A stretch of DNA of 7,722 nt, taken from Phycisphaerae bacterium (GTDB lineage Bacteria > Planctomycetota > Phycisphaerae > UBA1845 > Fen-1342). Below are positions 6,157-7,722 of this stretch, in pieces (the first letter of the stretch is position 1; every line of letters starts with the position of its first letter). Under the pieces are notes generated by a model that was not told the origin of the DNA, did not search any database, and saw only the letters and a program-made list of their open reading frames with translations. Location of the stretch: the NCBI GenBank assembly GCA_026984555.1, contig JALSRY010000696.1, forward strand, positions 1 to 7,722, given 5' to 3'. The translations under genes were made by a program, and so were the position numbers.

Positions 6157-7722
6157 CTACCAGGCCTCATCTTCGAGCCGCTTCTTGATCTTGCTGCGGC
6201 GATCGAAAAGCAGGGCCCGCTGTTTGACTTGGCCGTCGGCGGGGTCGAGGTAGACCAGCACCGTGGAGGTCTTCTTGCGATAGCTGAACTTGCCCTCCGG
6301 CTGGGGCCAGCGTTCCTTGATCGGTTCGTCGAAACGCAGGTCGAGCACGACCGCCCCGGTGGTGAAATCGACATCGACCTTCTTCTCGTTGCCGCTTTCG
6401 TCGAGCTCGCCCGTGCGCACGGCCCGCACGAGCCCGCCGATAACGTCGCCGATGGTCACGTCGAAACGTTGCTTGATCCAGCGTCCGCTGAGCCACTTCC
6501 AGACCTCGACGCTGGCGGTGTGGTCAGCCGGACGGGCCCCGCTGACGAAGAAATACGTGCTGGGGGTCACGGTGATGGGTTCGCTGGGGAACGACCACTG
6601 ACCGGCGATGGTGGTCTTCTTGGCATCGTCGGGGTTCTTGACCGCGCGAAGCTGCCCCACATAGCGATTCCAGAGTTTGACGCGCATCCGGTAGCGATAC
6701 GTCTTGCCCGATTCGACCGAGTCGTCGTGGAACCAGACGGCGGGCTCGCCGCTGTCGGGCTTGCGGATGATCTCCTTGACCGCCCGCCGCTCCGAGCTCA
6801 TGCGACCGGCGAGTTCCTCCTGGCGTTTGATGAAGCGCTCGGCCAGCTTGATGATTTTTTCGGCTTCGCGCTGGTTGCCCTTGGTCGCGAACGAGTTGGT
6901 CAGGACTTCCTTGGCGGCATCGAGCGCCTCGCGGTAGTCCTTCTGCCCGAGCAGTTTGCGAGCCTTGGTCAGCGTCTGGCGGATCGCCTTGCGCGCAGCG
7001 CGTTTCTCCTTGGCGTCGTTGGCCGCCGGCGACGGTCCGCGCCGAGCGCCCGTTTGCATCCCGCCGCGGCCCCCCATGGCGCCACGTCCCCCCATCCCGC
7101 CACGACCACCGATCGCGCCACGGCCACCCATGCCGGGCCGGCCGGTCGGCCGACCGCTGCGAATCCGCCCGGTCGGGGGCGCGACGAGCGCGCGCCCACC
7201 CAGGTTTCCGCCGCGAACGAGCGCGACGGCTTCCTCTTCCTGTTTCTTTTGCTGCTCTTCCTTCTCCTCGTAGCCCGCCAACGGGGGCATCTCCCAGAAA
7301 TCACCCGCCTCGACCTCGTAGAAATCGGGCTCCATCAGATACGGCTGCGCCGCTTTGACCTTTTCGAACGCCTCGCGCAACTCGTTGCGGTTGGTCAACT
7401 TGCCGGTCTTGTCGTCGAAGACGGGTTCCGGAAGCTTCAGTTGGGGATCGGCCGGGCCGGGCGGCACGTCTTCCCAGTCCGAGAACTCGCCGTTGGAAAG
7501 CATGACCTGCCGCTGCACGTCCAGGCCCACGACATACGCACGGGCTCGGAACGGAGCATAGTGGGCCTTGATCATCTCCTGGAACTGGGCCTTCTTGTTG
7601 TAATACGCCGCCACCGTCACCCACGCGGTCTCGACCGGCTTGGCCAGTTGTTCCTCGGCGTTGGGGGCTTCCTCCTCGAATCCCGGTATCACCGTCGGCT
7701 TGCGCACGACCAGGCTTCGTCC
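6157..7722 (-). CDS. 5'-truncated protein with Gly/Arg/Met repeats and a fibronectin-like segment, unknown function
   Basis: The frame stays open to the right edge, so the true start probably lies outside the window. A GTG at 7707 would give 516 residues but has no clear ribosome site, and the sequence there reads like mid-protein. Numbering from that GTG: residues 1-140 are mixed and charged, with a conserved-looking segment AAYYNKKAQFQEMIKAHYAP (33-52). Residues 146-160 are Glu/Lys/Gln-rich. Residues 165-224 are Gly/Arg-rich with four six-residue repeats (195-218). Residues 231-315 are helical and basic, including a TPR-like hairpin LLGQKDYREALDAAKEVL (252-269). Residues about 321-390 look like a fibronectin type III or similar beta domain (VWFHDDSVESGKTYRYRMRV). 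The rest is beta-rich and basic. I recognise no named family; the style recalls large uncharacterised envelope proteins of planctomycetes (inference). The missing N-terminus could carry a signal or anchor. A PhnP-like gene follows on the same strand. Confidence 0.75.
   Translation of the reverse strand, partial: GRSLVVRKPTVIPGFEEEAPNAEEQLAKPVETAWVTVAAYYNKKAQFQEMIKAHYAPFRARAYVVGLDVQRQVMLSNGEFSDWEDVPPGPADPQLKLPEPVFDDKTGKLTNRNELREAFEKVKAAQPYLMEPDFYEVEAGDFWEMPPLAGYEEKEEQQKKQEEEAVALVRGGNLGGRALVAPPTGRIRSGRPTGRPGMGGRGAIGGRGGMGGRGAMGGRGGMQTGARRGPSPAANDAKEKRAARKAIRQTLTKARKLLGQKDYREALDAAKEVLTNSFATKGNQREAEKIIKLAERFIKRQEELAGRMSSERRAVKEIIRKPDSGEPAVWFHDDSVESGKTYRYRMRVKLWNRYVGQLRAVKNPDDAKKTTIAGQWSFPSEPITVTPSTYFFVSGARPADHTASVEVWKWLSGRWIKQRFDVTIGDVIGGLVRAVRTGELDESGNEKKVDVDFTTGAVVLDLRFDEPIKERWPQPEGKFSYRKKTSTVLVYLDPADGQVKQRALLFDRRSKIKKRLEDEAW
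7054..7125 (-). repeat. Four 18-base tandem repeats coding GRG[AG][IM]G
   Basis: Four consecutive 18-base units inside the truncated gene encode GRGAIG, GRGGMG, GRGAMG and GRGGMQ. Ala and Gly alternate at the fourth position, so the pattern may have grown as a 36-base double unit. Synonymous differences between the copies argue against a very recent expansion. The surrounding 165-224 segment of the protein is also Gly/Arg-rich and lies between a charged stretch and a helical region. Confidence 0.75.

Overview
The window is a GC-rich bacterial segment. Four genes fill positions 422 to the right edge, and a lower-GC stretch with no recognisable gene occupies about the first 420 bases. The mix suggests a planctomycete or a related PVC-group bacterium: a secreted DUF2961/GH172 protein of the long architecture, a multi-spanning membrane protein with a TPR tail, a Gly/Arg/Met-repeat protein with a fibronectin-like segment, and few Shine-Dalgarno sequences. 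This assignment is inference from gene style only; there is no rRNA or other marker here.

Layout, left to right. (1) Positions 1-421 hold no convincing gene but contain many short inverted repeats, some of them nested or mutually exclusive, and may encode a structured RNA. (2) Positions 422-3000, minus strand, form a two-gene unit: a membrane/TPR protein of unknown role (1000-3000), then ubiX, a flavin prenyltransferase (422-1003). The stop of the first overlaps the start of the second by 4 bases (ATGA), so they are very likely co-transcribed and translationally coupled. (3) A divergent intergenic region (3001-3191) carries a fair sigma70-like promoter facing right. (4) Positions 3192-5258, plus strand, encode an exported DUF2961 (GH172-type) protein. 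Its conserved GT[GS][TS]EDYFG motif reads GTSTQGLFG, so a presumed catalytic Glu is Gln. (5) A short convergent gap follows, with a weak hairpin. (6) On the minus strand from the right edge are a 5'-truncated gene of unknown function (6157-7722) and then a PhnP-type metallo-beta-lactamase-fold phosphodiesterase (5313-6083). A 73-base gap with a strong hairpin separates the two.

How the genes relate. UbiX makes prenyl-FMN for UbiD-type decarboxylases, but no ubiD is in the window. The PhnP-like enzyme has all its metal ligands but no phn genes beside it. The GH172 gene stands alone in its own orientation. I see no single pathway linking all of them. The observations most worth following up are the altered GH172 active-site motif and the hairpin-rich left end.
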